In this document: in pieces, positions 1-12,700 of the stretch
How the letters are laid out: every line of letters begins with the position of its first letter
How positions within the stretch are numbered: the stretch's first letter is position 1
Origin: Wurfbainia villosa
Taxonomy: Eukaryota > Streptophyta > Magnoliopsida > Zingiberales > Zingiberaceae
Direction: 5' to 3'
NCBI GenBank assembly: GCA_025175895.1
Contig: JAKLTH010000238.1
Span: forward strand, 6,014,001 to 6,078,000
DNA length: 64,000 nucleotides
The notes under the pieces: generated by a model
Database searches by the model: none
What the model saw: only the letters and a program-made list of their open reading frames with translations
What the model was told of the DNA's origin: nothing
Made by a program: the position numbers and the translations under genes

Positions 1-66
1 GGGTCTAGAAGTCAAAGTCAAAATTTAGGGCATAGGAGACAAGAGTCAACCAAGGGCAAAAAAGGT

Positions 67-414
67 TTGAGTCACAAACCTAAGCCTAAGGTGACTTATA
101 ATAGTGTTTCATTTGATTATGGAACACAAACTAGGTCTAGAAAAACCAAGGTTACTAGGAAAGTCATCTCTAAGAGTAACCAAGGTATATGCCTAGTGGC
201 TAGGGTTTCGAAAAAACCTAGGGTGGCCACTAAGAAGGTTACAAGGGGAGTCACTCCTAGAGTGAACCTAGGCAAAACCCAAATGACCAAGGCTCACAAG
301 CCTAGAAGGGTCATTAGGAAGGTATCTAGGGAGGTTATCCCTAAGGAATACCTAATTAACCCAAGGAGCTCAAATAGGTTTTGGGTTCCTAGGAGCATGA
401 TCGATTTACGCTAG
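67..414 (+). pseudogene. gag/pre-protease linker fragment of copia-derived element
   Basis: About 115 residues rich in Lys and Arg, ending in a stretch like NPRSSNRFWVPRSMID and then a stop. Copia polyproteins often have a similar 'NPKGP..WVPK' segment just before the protease, but here the frame stops and no protease follows. The same protein is encoded on the minus strand at 38520-39089, where about 70 more N-terminal residues including a coiled coil are visible. The true start lies before the window or was lost. I infer a gag C-terminal linker left after deletion of pol. Confidence 0.7.
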
Positions 415-2279
415 ATGGGTTTAGGTGTGTCAACCTTGATTGGAAGGGTAGTTAACCCAACCATAGCAAAGTTGGCACTTTAGGTCATTTTCAAGGTTAT
501 GGTTACCTTGGGAATGTGTTTTGATCTTAAATCCTAAAGGTTTTTAGGATGTGCCAATACTATTTAAGAAGTTTGAAAATTCAATCAAATTGGCACAATT
601 TAGGTTTAGAGGTATTGGTGTGTCATTTTGGATTTTTGGCACACTTGGAAAATTTGGGTAATATGACAAAATATACTTAATTATATCAAATGGCAACAAA
701 TATTAAAATTTAGGTATTATTATACCTATATATTTTATTTGTCATGCTTTGTTTGTCATATAACATGTCATGACATCATATTTATTTTTAATCATTTAAT
801 ATGTCATGATCATGTTTAGGATTTAGGTTTTAATATCATGTATGCTTAGATTCCATCATATGTCATGACATCATGATCATTGGTCATGTTTTATTTATGT
901 TATCATTTATGTCATGATCATTCATGCATTTAAAATAATTAAAATTGATTTAAGGACAATGGCATAACTTGAAGTCTCATTTATAAGGGAATCAATCAAG
1001 TAGTGTTGTCTTAGAAAATGCATGAGGCCTTAGTTTAAGATAAACAAAAACTCACATCTCACATCTAAATTGACATGTATGTGTATTGATACACTCTAGA
1101 TACATGTAAGATGCTAGGATATGAGTTAAGTTCAAGGTGCATAGCTTTTGCATCTAGATGAACTAAAACTCATCTTATCTTAATTGTGGATCATTGGGAA
1201 AACTAGTGTACAAGTCATGTACATTAAGCCCAAGGAATATGATCAAATATAGATTTTCAAAAATATTTTAAAATCTTTTTAGAAAACCTTGGTGAAGTCT
1301 ATCTTTTGATAACAATCACCATTGATGAAGTTGATACAAAGTGAGCTAAAACATTGAAGTTTTTCTTCACTTTTGAACTTTGTGTCAATTTCACTATTTT
1401 ATGGGTAAAATATTTTTCTAACATTTTTCACCCATTTTATTGCTTATAAGTAATATACATATGAATTTTCACGATTTTTCAATATATGTAGAATTACTTA
1501 CACTTTTTCGAATTTCATTTCTGATAACTAAAATTAATTTGATTATCGATCATCACACTGATGGAAGTCGACTAATAAAACATGTGATCGTGATTTACGA
1601 TAGAGTCGATTGACAGGCTGATTTCGGGAAAAATAAAATTGTTTAGCCTATTTTCAGCTACGGTAAAGTTTCCTAACTACTCATAACCCTAGGATATGCT
1701 TTAAGAAGCATTATAAAGGGTGAAAATTTATTGGATATGGATTAGGAGAGTTGTTAGGGTGATGTATCAAATTTAAGGGGTTGGAAAGATCAATGTTAAA
1801 CTTTGAACCTTATTTTTTATGGTTTAGAGTTCCTATTAGCTTAGGGACTTCCCAAGGACATTATTGGTGCAATGATCAAGGGAGAGCAAGCCTTTAGAGG
1901 GAGGTATCCATCATGGGATGATAGATGTTATTTTTCCTCATGAGGGGGGAAAATGAGAATTTTGAGATACCCAATTTAAAAATTGGGAGAGTTTGTAGGA
2001 TTGACTCTCTTGAGTGATATGAGACTTATCACTAAGAAGATTGTAAGCATCCTAGATATTTTTGGACCAATGGAGAGATTGTAAGATCTCATTGGGACAT
2101 GAGACATTGACCTCCTTGGAGAGAACCTTTTTTATGTTAGTCAAAAAGGGGGAGAATGTTTGGGAGAATTATTGGGAGATTTTATGGGATTACCAATTTG
2201 GGATAATTGGTAAGAAGATTTGAGTTAGTATTCTAACTCAAAGGTATGTGGTTTTGTCAAACATCAAAAAGGGGTAGAT
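415..2279 (+). other. Non-coding interior of the copia-derived element, ending in a polypurine tract
   Basis: AT-rich sequence with no credible reading frame. It is homologous to the reverse complement of roughly 36607-38519, for example the blocks around 960-1150 and 37780-37990. The last bases before the LTR, AAAAAGGGGTAGAT at 2266-2279, are the polypurine tract that primes plus-strand DNA synthesis. Confidence 0.75.
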
Positions 2280-3818
2280 TGTTGGTACAATCCGCCCAGG
2301 TCACGATTGACCGGACTCGAGTTTGACTCGAGCGATATTTTGATGTTTGACATGAAGGTTTGACATTGATGTCTGATAATGTTTTGGGAAGATTGTTGAT
2401 GTAATCGACCCGGGTCATGATTGACCGGACTCGAGTTTGACTCGAAAGGGGATTTTGATGGTTGACTGGAGTTGACCATGTCATGAAAAGTCCAAGTCTT
2501 GAGTACTTGGCATGTAAAGTCCAAGCATGGGTCTTGGCATGTAAAGTCCAACATGGGTTGGCAAGGGAAAGTCCAAGCTTGAGTCTTGGCATTTAGAAAG
2601 TCCAAGGGTGTAGTCTTGGCGGTGAAAGTCCAAGTCATGAGTACTTGGCATTTGGAAAGTCCAAGGGGTTTGATATTGGCGGCGTAAAGTCCAAGGGTGG
2701 AGTTTTGGCAGCATAAGTCCAATGGTTGGCGGCGTAAAGTCCAAGCGAAGTCTTGGCAGCGTAAGTCCAATGTGCTTTGGCGGTGTAGACACCGTTAGCA
2801 TGACATAGCTGATGGAAGCACCTGAAGGCTAACGCATGGATGACTTAGAGGGATCTGATAGGCGCGAGGATGACGGAGGTGGCTAGAAGGCTTAGGTCTA
2901 GGCTAAGGGTGGTCTAACAAGTATGGGGGAACCATACTTGGGTTAAAACCTCATGTTTGAGGTGTATCAGTTAACTGGTACCATGTCGTAGTCGACTGGT
3001 GTGAGTTAACTAGGGTTTGACTACAAGAAGTGTCCTAGCAATGATTGCGGTGATGATCATTGTTGAGCGCCGATCGATTGATCAAGGTGATCAATCGGTG
3101 ATGGTCAAAATTTGGGCAAGACAGCGCATGTTCTCAGTGATCGGCCCGACCACTCGGGCCGATCGATTATCGATCGGTGATGGTCATCATCGATCGGTGT
3201 ATTCATTCATTGGATTTTTTCAGCGTGGATGTAGCCGTTGTCTCACAACAACAGTGGCATCAGTCGATTGATGGTCCCGAGCAGTCGATTGATAGGCGAA
3301 AATCTAACCCGATTGCAGGTTATAAAAGCAGCTCGGAAGAGGGATTTTGGCAAGCATTTCTTGAGGAGTTTTGGGGCGAATTGCTGGTGTAATTTAGGGT
3401 CTCCAATTGCAACTCAAGCAACCACAAAGCAAGCAATCCATAAGTTCTTGTAAAGTTGTTTTCTTTACTTGTATTGCATTTTATTGTTGTATCTTGCTTG
3501 TATTTGTTTCTTACTATTGTAAGAGTTATTATACGAGATTTCTCCACCTCCGGATTGTTTCGAGAAGGAGCTTATTTGATTAGTAGTGTGTGTTTGCATT
3601 GTCAGGGCTTTTAGAGCCCAATCCGTGGAGTATGAACCATTCGATTCCGAACTACGTTATATCTTGTGTAGTGCTTGTACTTGTGTTGTATTTATTTTAT
3701 TATTTTTATTTCCGCTGCTTATAACACATTTTGTAGCAAGCACGCAATGAAATCCATCGACACATCGAAATGAGCTATTCACCCCCCCCCCTCTCTAGCG
3801 GTCACCGAATCCTCAACA
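2280..3818 (+). repeat. 3' LTR of the copia-derived element (1539 bp)
   Basis: Starts TGTTGG right after the polypurine tract and ends CAACA, giving the TG...CA ends of an LTR. It aligns with the LTRs at 35111-36592 and 40388-41855. The first about 60 bp occur again about 117 bp later (2397-2457), an internal duplication not seen in the other two LTRs. 2485-2790 is a minisatellite of about 30-bp units with CTTGGC and GTCCAAG half-sites that can pair. A TATA box (TATAAAA, 3321-3327) is a plausible promoter. A run of C at 3782-3791 lies near the 3' end. Confidence 0.85.
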
Positions 3819-5385
3819 TTCACCTATTGCTATGGTAAACAACCAGTACATATTAGGAGGTGTACTTTGAAGACTTAGTTGAAGACTATGAATGATGCTT
3901 TCGAGAGGACGATCCACAACCTCAAAAGCCGAGATCATCATAGAAGAGTGGATTATCACATCAGCAACGATCTACTATCTCAGATATAGTTGGAGCTTTT
4001 TGATACTTCCATCCGAGAGAAGCAATTTACTCAGCAGTATCAGCAGAAGACATCTCAGAAGACTCAGACGTCCAGACAACAACTGTTACCTCTTCTGACG
4101 CAGCTATACTATTTGCAGAGTTGGAGCATACTACGATGTTGATAGCTATTCAGTACTTCACAATCGGTGGTGTACTCATTACCAGTACAATAGTGTTTAC
4201 CATCTCCATTGTAGTCATTTTGGGTATTGCATCTCAGTTCAGCAGTTGACTTCAGTTCCTCCATGGTAGTCTTTTACACCTACATGAGCTTAGCCGTCAA
4301 GAATAGATGTTGGGCGAGTTTACATGATTACTCGAGAAGAAGTATAAGGGACCGAAGGATTGGTTATTCGGGGTATTACTTTAGATTACCCTATTTGTTG
4401 ATATATTAAGAGATATTGGTAGTTATAAGTATCTTCATCTGGAATATTTTTAGATAGGATTAGAAGAGTCCTTATACATCGACTTGTGGATTGGTGATTT
4501 TTCTCTACCGTCAGGTGAGATGTTGATCAACAACCAAGAAGTCAAGGGATACCCTTAGCCTTTGCTAGACATACCTCTACTATAGGCATATCCTTCCAGA
4601 TAATTAAATTGTTGGAATGTTGGTATACTAGGTCTCTCGGACGTGCGTATAATACGAGGGTATTCAAATGTAGATTCGGATGAACTCCCAAGCTTGCCAC
4701 TGCATAGGCGGGTGGAGTTGGCGATTGGAGTAACTTAGGGAATAGTTCCGATATTGAAGACCTCATACCGGGAGATAATTTTATTTGTATCAGTGTTGCT
4801 AAATACTGTGGAAGAATATAAATTGCGATTATCAGAGGTATCAGATGGGAGATTTATCTGTCTCAGTGTTTCTTATTGAGAAGATTAAGAACTCTTTGTT
4901 AAAAGAGAGATGAACCTTGGAGGTTATGCATTGATTATCGATGGTGGTATACAGTAGTTGTGGAAATGATATCCTTCGTTGTGGATAGATGACATGTTTA
5001 GATCAGCTAAAGAACACCTATGTATACTCTAGGGTTGATTTACGATTAGAGTGTTAATATTGTAGTGACTTGGCATCATACAGTTATGATTGTCGGTGTG
5101 ATGATTGGGATATCATCAGCGTAGAGTAAAAAGGGATGCAGGTGTGTAGAAGACGATATTTCATACTTTGTATGAATTTTATGAGCTGTTGATAATATTG
5201 TTAGACTTATTAACGATTTAGTCGTTCATGGATTTAATTGGATCGGTATGTGGTTGCCTTCTTAGACGATATTTTTGGACATATTCATTTGTACAATGAA
5301 TATGTCCAAAAATATCGTCTTCATAATCTTAAGGGAAGTTGTGGTTTCCCTAGATTGATTTGGTATTTACCGTAGATGTGGATAG
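3819..5385 (+). pseudogene. Decayed Ty3/gypsy pol with reverse transcriptase remnants
   Basis: No open frame survives, but RT motifs can be read by changing frame. A DEPWRLCIDYR block (about 4910-4942) is the usual gypsy 'WRMCVDYRALN' motif. A DQLKNTYVYSRVDLR block (about 4996-5040) matches 'LLDQLKGAKVFSKIDLR'. FLDDIF with following HIH (about 5255-5290) is the catalytic YLDD-type box. Together with the integrase relic at 9135-9780 and the LTR at 9781-13108, this is probably the interior of one plus-strand gypsy element. The part before about 4880 is too degraded to assign. Confidence 0.65.
5264..5320. repeat. Perfect 26-bp inverted repeat with 5-nt loop
   Basis: The left arm 5264-5289 and right arm 5295-5320 are exact reverse complements, separated by TGTAC. 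The left arm is the gypsy RT catalytic-box region (the FLDDIF codons), so the right arm is an inverted copy of that coding sequence. This looks like a short fold-back duplication. Confidence 0.9.
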
Positions 5386-6804
5386 TGTCACACCCCGAGA
5401 GCATACCGAGCCGAAAATCAAACGGACGGCACTTCCCCTGTACGTGGCAACATTTCGGGTTAATACAAGGCTCGTAGGCCCACAATGACAACAATATATA
5501 CAAATATACCAAACCACAACAGTATATATATATCAAAACAACTACACACAGCGGAAACGATACCACAATAATACATATCCTACACATGCATACCGGTATA
5601 ACTAACACATCACAACAATACAAAACTTTGACAAAAATCCAAATATACAACATGTACATCACAAAAACTCCAAAATACAATACACAACGGATGGAAAGCC
5701 CAAATACACATGGGAGCCTCGGAGGTGAGATGAGACGATGTCAGCCGGCGGTGCTCCAAGCCATCACGAGTCTTCTACCTATTACCTGGGCGATAGAAAA
5801 CCCAGGGTCCGTGGAGGGGTGGTGAGTAAAACTCAGCAGGTAATAGAAAAACATGTATATATGTCATATCACATGTATTTTCAACAACATACTCTAGAAG
5901 TACAACAGGTATATCATCATAGTATAAAAATACAAGCATATACCGTCTAACCAAATAAACAACATAAAAAATGCAGACATACCTGAAGTTTGCTACGCTA
6001 CTCTGATCCAACCTGAACATATATCCAATATATATATATATAACAGGAAGAGTATATCAACTCACAATATACTCTAGCTACAGGTCAAGGTATCTAATGG
6101 TACATCCCAACACATATACGATGCAAGACACACAGTATAACATATGCAGGAAGCATGCATGAATATGATGTACAATCAAATGCAGCAAGCACAATACAAT
6201 CAAGTGCAACATCACAATAAGCATATATATATAGACTGTATCTATATATATATTAATCTCAACCATCCATATATATACATACATACATATATGTATCTAT
6301 ATATGGTAATATGCAAAGCGCCATAAGATACGACAATGCAGCATGCATGGTCATGCCTGCTCACCCCTACTCGCTACCACGACCCCAGTGTGGCCTAGGT
6401 GGCACGACATGACAACTGTCCCAACTCACACCAACCACTGCTATAGAGTGGATGAGTGGGCAGTATGATCAAGTAGCATAAGAGCGTAAAGAGCTCGCTA
6501 CACAACGGGGGTCCCTGCCGCTGGCCACTCTGACTAACACTACCAATGAGTGGTCGAGTATCACGCACCCAGAACAACTGCATGCAGCTCCAACTACCAC
6601 CGTCTATAGTGGTAGAGTGCAGCACAACAAATGCTTTGCCCTCACACCAGTTACTCCTCGGGGAGTGCTCTGGGAGGCAAGATGACTGACGACTCTCTCA
6701 ACCCCAAGGGAGACTGTGTCATCAGAATGCATGCAAATGACATGTGTATGTTGTCACACGTACAGCCATCTACCATAGACTCTCTGTTCAGCAAAGAGTC
6801 ATAC

Positions 6805-7016
6805 CCATCTAATCAATACTCTCTATCCTGTAGAGAGTTGTACTCAACAGATCGACGCACTCTCTATCCTGTAGAGAGTCGTACTCGACTGATCCTAACT
6901 CTCTCTCCAATAGAGAGTCGTACTCGACTGATCATAACTCTCTCTCCAATAGAGAGTCGTACTTCACTGATCAACGCACTCTCTATCCGCTAGAGAGTCA
7001 TACTCGACTAATCATA
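6805..7016 (-). repeat. Palindromic minisatellite inside LTR copy A
   Basis: About five units of roughly 36-40 bp, each containing an inverted repeat of the form ACTCTCT...AGAGAGT followed by a CGTACTCGACTGATC-like spacer. The same array is present with more units in LTR copy C (about 43460-43690). Copy B has only a single recognisable unit near 11530. Confidence 0.8.
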
Positions 7017-9061
7017 TCAAGCTGGGACCACCGGTCCGCAGCGACACTCTAATCACCCTTCACTTAACCATTACACAACTCATGGTTGGTAACAGTATGC
7101 AACATACAAGTATTGAAAATAAATCCTACATTTAGGGCATTACCTACCCACGGATGACCTTTTTGTCAATTAATAAATTGGGTCATCCTCCGTACTAATA
7201 TTTACACCCTGCTAAACATCTAGGCCAATTTACATCACATCTATAACTCCTAAATCATGATAGGGTATATGTGTGATATCAACAATTGAGTATAAATACA
7301 TCAAACGATAAGTTCAAGCATACGATAATAAGAGCAGGGTCAAGGTAATATGAACACCTAACATGCTCATATCTATGACTAAATTTGAATGCAATACATC
7401 TACCTGGACCAGGTAGGAAATTACCCACCTGCTATGTAGCTCATGTTGATGGTCTTCGCATCCAAGATCCCTACCTCGAATCCAATGTCTGAAATGGTAG
7501 AATCCAATATCACCACATGCTAGTATAATCAAACTGTAGGAATAAGAATCCAAATCCAACCTTAATCCCTAACTAATTCACCAATTAATTTAATACTATA
7601 AGATGAATCAACTCATATATTTGTATGTATCCGTAAACATCTCAATATGAACTCACCTTACATCGCATCAATTCTCATAGCATATCTGGAAGAACCACCC
7701 CCTTCCAAAATCATCCAGCTTCTTGATACAAAAGAAATCTGATAGATATAAACCTTTAGATCCTCACGAGCTGGGCTGGTGGCATTCTTCCCAATTACAA
7801 TGTTTCGCAACTTCCATCAGATTTATCACCTGATCTAGAACTCCTTGAAACATATAAACATGAACTCATCAACATCAAGAACTAATGAATCAACCTACAC
7901 CAATCAATTCAACATACAACACACCGTATGATCTCACTGTAAATACACTCAACCAAAAACTCACCTTGCACCCCATATCCAAATCCTGCTTCCCTTGCAC
8001 AACTCCAATCTCTGCGGCAAATCTATGATCAAGCTCCTTGCCTCCCTCCTCGGATCATCACTCAACTGATCGGTTGTCGCAATAGCATGAATTGAAGCTA
8101 TAACAGTGGCATACCTTGGTGGAAATCTCCGACGGCGAAAATGCGGTGATCCGCAAGCTGTGTCGGCAACACTCGATGAAGAGACCAGATCGACAAGCTT
8201 CCCTTGACGATGGTAATCCCACGATCCCAAATCGAGGGTGATGCAGCCAGTTCGATCAGCCACGTTCGCAACGCGGCAGTCACCCATGGTGACGGCAACC
8301 TGGGTTTCGGGAAAGGTTGCGGCGGTGGAAGGCTGAAATCGGGTGCGGTCAGATCCGGTGGCGAGTGGGAAGAGGTGCGGAGAAGGTGGCAACGAGAGAC
8401 AGTGACAAGGAGGAGATAGAGATAAGAAGAGTCGCTCGATGGGCAGTCAGAGGAGCTGGCCAGAGCAGAAGATCGACGGAGATGGGGCAGCGACCAAATT
8501 CGACGGCGGCGTCTGGCCGCGTGACAGTGGCAACAGGGTTGCGGCGCGGCTCGGTGAGGCGACCATGGGCACCGGCAACGAGTTCGGGCCGGTGATCGCT
8601 GGATCACACCGACGGCAACAGCTCTTCCTCTCGCGGCGGCGATGGAGTGGCAGCGGCGAGTGGCGCGGCGGCGATGAGTTAGGGCATGACAAGTTGGCTC
8701 GGTGACGGCGAGCACGAGGGAAGGAACGCGATCGGGAGAGAGATCGGCCTCGGGTCGATTCGGAGACGAAGAGGAATCGAGTAAGGAGAAGTAACGACGA
8801 GCGTTCGGGAGAAGAGAAGGCAACCGGAAATCACGATGAGAATGGAAAGAAATGCGTTCGAGGAAATAAATGGGAAATTGTAAATGGGTTGGGTTCGAGC
8901 TTTAAGCTAGCTTAGGTTGACTCAACCATCTATTTAAACTTTAATCTTCCACTTAAGCAGTCATATGAACTCCATTTGAATCCAGAAACATTTCTAAAAA
9001 TTTCTGAAAATTCCACAAAAAAATTTCTTAATCCGAAAGGATAATAATAATTATTATTATT

Positions 9062-9066
<5 letters not shown>

Positions 9067-9119
<53 letters not shown>
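9067..9119. repeat. (TA)n microsatellite
   Basis: An uninterrupted TA run of about 50 bp just inside the start of LTR copy A. Copies B and C have AAATA/AAAATA runs at the equivalent place. Confidence 0.95.
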
Positions 9120-9122
<3 letters not shown>

Positions 9123-9134
9123 CGGTATCTTACA

Positions 9135-9780
9135 TTGTAGATGTAGATAGGATGCTCTAGCGTTACTATACCATTGACTTATTAGACCAAGAAGGTGATG
9201 GGAATCACTTGGTCAGAAGCTTGTGGAACTAGATTTCAGGGCCCAAATGATAGTTGATTTCGTAGTTTGATGTTGGGAGTGTCAACACGTAAAGGTGGAA
9301 TATTAGTGACTAGTAGGGCTATGTATCGAGATGAAAGTGGTAGCCTAGTACGATGGATAATTGGGAGATTATCTAGAATTCGGAAATGATTTGATGCGAT
9401 TAGGGTAATCGGTGATTGATTAGCTAGGTCCGCTCATTTTCTTCCAAGTCGTAAGACAAATTTCGTTGGATCACTTAACGGAATTATATCCATGGAGTAT
9501 CCTTGAGTATCATTTTCGATAGTGATTCATGATTCATCTTACGATTCTGGCAAAGTCTCCAATTGGTCATAGATATAGAGCTCCACTCTGGTATGATTAT
9601 TTACCTTTTTATAGATGATTAATATGAAAGTATTGTTCATACTTTAGAACGGCTGTTGAGGGAATGCGTGATAGATTTCAGAGGCTATTAGTACCCCACT
9701 TAGTATTCGAGGTGTGTGACATCTCGTACTCGTACATGAGTCGGAAATTTGGAGACCAAATTTTTATAAGTGAGAGAGAA
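9135..9780 (+). pseudogene. Decayed Ty3/gypsy integrase and 3' end of internal region
   Basis: One frame with stops reads a SIIFDSDS..FILRFWQSLQ block and then an ERLLRECVIDF block (about 9508-9690). These are the gypsy integrase motifs around 'SIVSDRDSRFTSRFWQSLQ' and 'QTLEDLLRACVIDF'. The final bases AGTGAGAGAGAA (9769-9780) form the polypurine tract directly before LTR copy B. The region is therefore the 3' part of the element whose RT remnant lies before LTR copy A. Confidence 0.75.
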
Positions 9781-12700
9781 TGTAAGATACCGGAAAAATA
9801 AATAAATAAATAAAATAATAGCCCTTGCTAATTGAGAATTAGCTTGGGGAATTTTCAGGAATTTCCAAAAAAAAAATTTGAAAAAAAAAAGAGTTCATAC
9901 GACCGATTAGGAGGAAGATTAAAGCTTAATTGGGAGATTGGGTTATACTTAGGCTAGACTTGAGTTAGCTGAACCCATTCCACCAGCTTTTAAAAACCTC
10001 CCGAACCCAAGCCGATCCCGACTTCTTTTCTCATCGCGAATCCTTTCTTCTCACCGTCGCCACTCATCCTCCTCCTCCCGATCGCGAGATTTCCCTCTCC
10101 AAATTTCTTTTGTCGATCTCTTCCTCGCTATCGCCGATCGTTCTTCCGCTTTCGGCGTTGTCGGAGATCTTCATTGAAGCAGCCGGTCAATCGTCGCTGC
10201 CTCTGCTCAGTCCTTCTCGCCGCGAGAACCAGCTGCCGCCCGCTTTCCCGAGCTGGATCTCACCTTTTCCGACAATCTACCACCGTCGACACTCGAGCTC
10301 AGCTCGCACCATCGCCCCATCGCAGCCTATGTCCACCATGAGCTCTGTTTTGCAGCGAGATTGGTCTTGTGGTGTTGCTCTCAGTTTCTTCCACTGCCAT
10401 CGTCGGATCTCCTTGTGCAAGGTGGTTTGTTGAGCTGTGATGTTAGGGATTTCGGATGAAAGTTATGTATGAGATGGCGAAGGTAAGCTACTGTTATAGT
10501 TTAGATTTAGGGTGTTATTCGGTTGTTAACATTGATTTAGTTGATTTTGGTGGGTGCTGCACTTTGATTGTGCTAGAAAGTAGTAAGTATTATGGATCGG
10601 TAAGGTTAAGGGGAAACTGTGAAACTTTGTGATGGATTGTGAAGGAAGGTAATTTGAGTAATGATCCGGATCTAATGTCTTAACTTGTGATTTCAGGTGA
10701 TGGAGATGGGTTGTTGTCGTTGTTCATTTGGATTGTACAGATCGACCTATGACTTAAGACCGTGGATCAAGAAGCGGTGGAAGCAAGGCTCAAATTAGGT
10801 AAGCTGTGATTTGGTTATGTTTTGGAAGTGAACTAGGTTGTGACAGCAAAATAGTTTATGATTGGATTTAGGTTCGATTTGAGATGTGATACCATCATTG
10901 GACTTATGATAGACTTTGTCAATGTTTGCGTGTTGATTACAGCATTTTGATACGAGACAGGTTCGTGGACACGAATACAATCAACACAGCTTATATATAT
11001 CAAGTGGGTAATATCTACCCTGGTCAGGTAGTTTGACTGATTCCAATACATGAATTTGGACTTATGATGATACCTTTGATCTTAAATCCACTCTTATTTA
11101 ATCATGTGCTTGTATTTAGCCTTGACCTTTGAGATATATTACTGTTAATTCATCGTTCATCTATCACGGATATGAATTATGAATCCTATTGCGTGTTGGC
11201 TGGTGGATGTTCAGTTAAGTACATGTGGTTAGGGTCACCGTTGTGAACTCAGATTTGGGATTACTGTGTCACATCACTAGGGTTAAGTGATGGATTAGAT
11301 TATGAAGTCGATTGTTGTATCGTACACATATTAGTTGTGCATCTATGGTGGATCTAGTCATCTGTGCATAGATAAGTGTGTGGTTGTCAATATGTGGCTA
11401 GGGACTGGAGGTCCTAACATAATTGTATATCCATTATGGATCGTGTATCTGTATATTAATTATTATATGGATTGTCGATAGTATCTCGCTATGGACTAGA
11501 GGTCCTAGCGTGATTGATTGTCAGTTGTGTATGACTCTCTGTGTGGTAGAGAGTGTCTTATGGATTAGTAGTCCTTGCATAGTTGACTTTTGTTTGACCA
11601 GGACTCCTCGTGGGATAGGGAGTGTTGCGGGGATACGTATGTGGAGCTATGCATCATTACATTGCATGCATGCTGTCGATTGGGTCTCCCTTGTGGTTGA
11701 GACGGGTCGTCAGTCATCCTGCCTCCCCGGCCATTTGGGGTAGTGGTAGCAGGGTTGAGTGCAGAGCATTGAATGTGCCACGCTCAGCCACTATAGACGG
11801 TGGTAGCTGGAGATGCGCACTTGGCCACTGTGCAGAGTGGTGGTTAGCGCACTCGGCCACTATAGACGGTGGTTGCATGATGTGCAGTTATCATGTGTGC
11901 GGTACTCATCTACTCATGGGTAGTGACGGTGCAGCTTGCAGTAGGGACCCCCGTGGAGTAGTTAGCTCTTTACGCTTATATACTACTCATTCATACTACC
12001 CAACTCGCCCACTTGAGAGTAGTGGTAGCTGGAGTCAGGATAGTTGTCATGTTGTGCCACCCAGACCATACTGAGGTCGTGGTTGGATGGGTCCGCAGAC
12101 ATGGTCATGCATATGCATTGTTGAGATATATGTATGTATGTATTTGATATATATTTTACGTATGCCTGTGAGATGTTGCATTTGATTGAGCTATGTTTGC
12201 TGCATATGTTTGTTCATCATGTTACATGTCATTTGCATATTATATATTACTGTGTGTTGAGCATGATGTATGTGTTGGTCCAGATTGTTATATGTATTTG
12301 ATTAGCATCATGTCATAGTGTAGTATAGACCGGGTTGTTATTACATGTGATTATATATTATTCATATGTCTGAGTGTTGGTCAGATATGGGATTGACCTT
12401 GTATGTTATATGGGTTATGTTATTGTATATCTGTTAAGGATGATATAGCTTATAGTGTTGCAGACCGTCAGGTACATTAGTACATTACTTCATGTTCAGT
12501 TGATCAGTTTAGTATATGCATTGAATACGACTATACTAGTGGTTACTGGTTATTACATTTAGGATTGTATGTCTGTTGGACTCCTTCTGTACACCTGTAG
12601 ATCTTCACATGTATACTTGAAGATCTCTATATCTCTATATGTTGTTCATGCATTTTCTACATATTACCCCTGAGTTTATACTCACCACCATGGATCCTGA

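Larger units (their letters stand above)
1..3818 (+). mobile_element. 3' portion of a pol-less copia-derived LTR retrotransposon (5' end outside window)
   Basis: The segment runs from the gag-linker reading frame through a long non-coding interior to a polypurine tract and a 3' LTR. It is the same family as the complete minus-strand element at 35111-41855: the linker protein (67-414 versus 38520-39089), the interior and the LTR all match in the same order. No integrase, reverse transcriptase or RNase H lies between linker and LTR, so this copy is also non-autonomous. The 5-bp target duplication cannot be checked because the 5' end is missing; the bases after the LTR are TTCAC. Confidence 0.85.
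5386..9134 (-). repeat. Gypsy-family LTR copy A, reverse orientation (3749 bp), probably a solo LTR
   Basis: On the minus strand it begins TGTAAGATACCG (at 9134) and ends CTCGGGGTGTGACA (at 5386). These are the same ends as copies B (9781-13108) and C (34846-45077). It has the same internal order: a TA-rich start, a GC-rich leader (about 8000-8830 here), a palindromic minisatellite, and a terminal block with ACAGGGGA. No internal region of the same orientation flanks it, so it is probably a solo LTR inserted in a related element. The flanks carry a 14-bp near-identical direct repeat (5372-5385 and 9137-9150, 13/14) rather than a clean 5-bp duplication. Long frames in the GC-rich leader are not credible genes. 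Confidence 0.8.

Noticed and set aside
2257..2801. Overlapping minus-strand frames rich in Trp/Thr/Phe
   Set aside because: They follow the CTTGGC/GTCCAAG minisatellite in the LTR. Equivalent frames recur in the other LTRs (36097-36608 and 41308-41834).
8098..8823. 241-codon minus-strand frame in LTR copy A
   Set aside because: It lies in the GC-rich leader shared by all three LTR copies, and the frame is not kept in copies B or C. Its composition (Ser/Arg/Pro/His) fits chance frames in GC-rich DNA.
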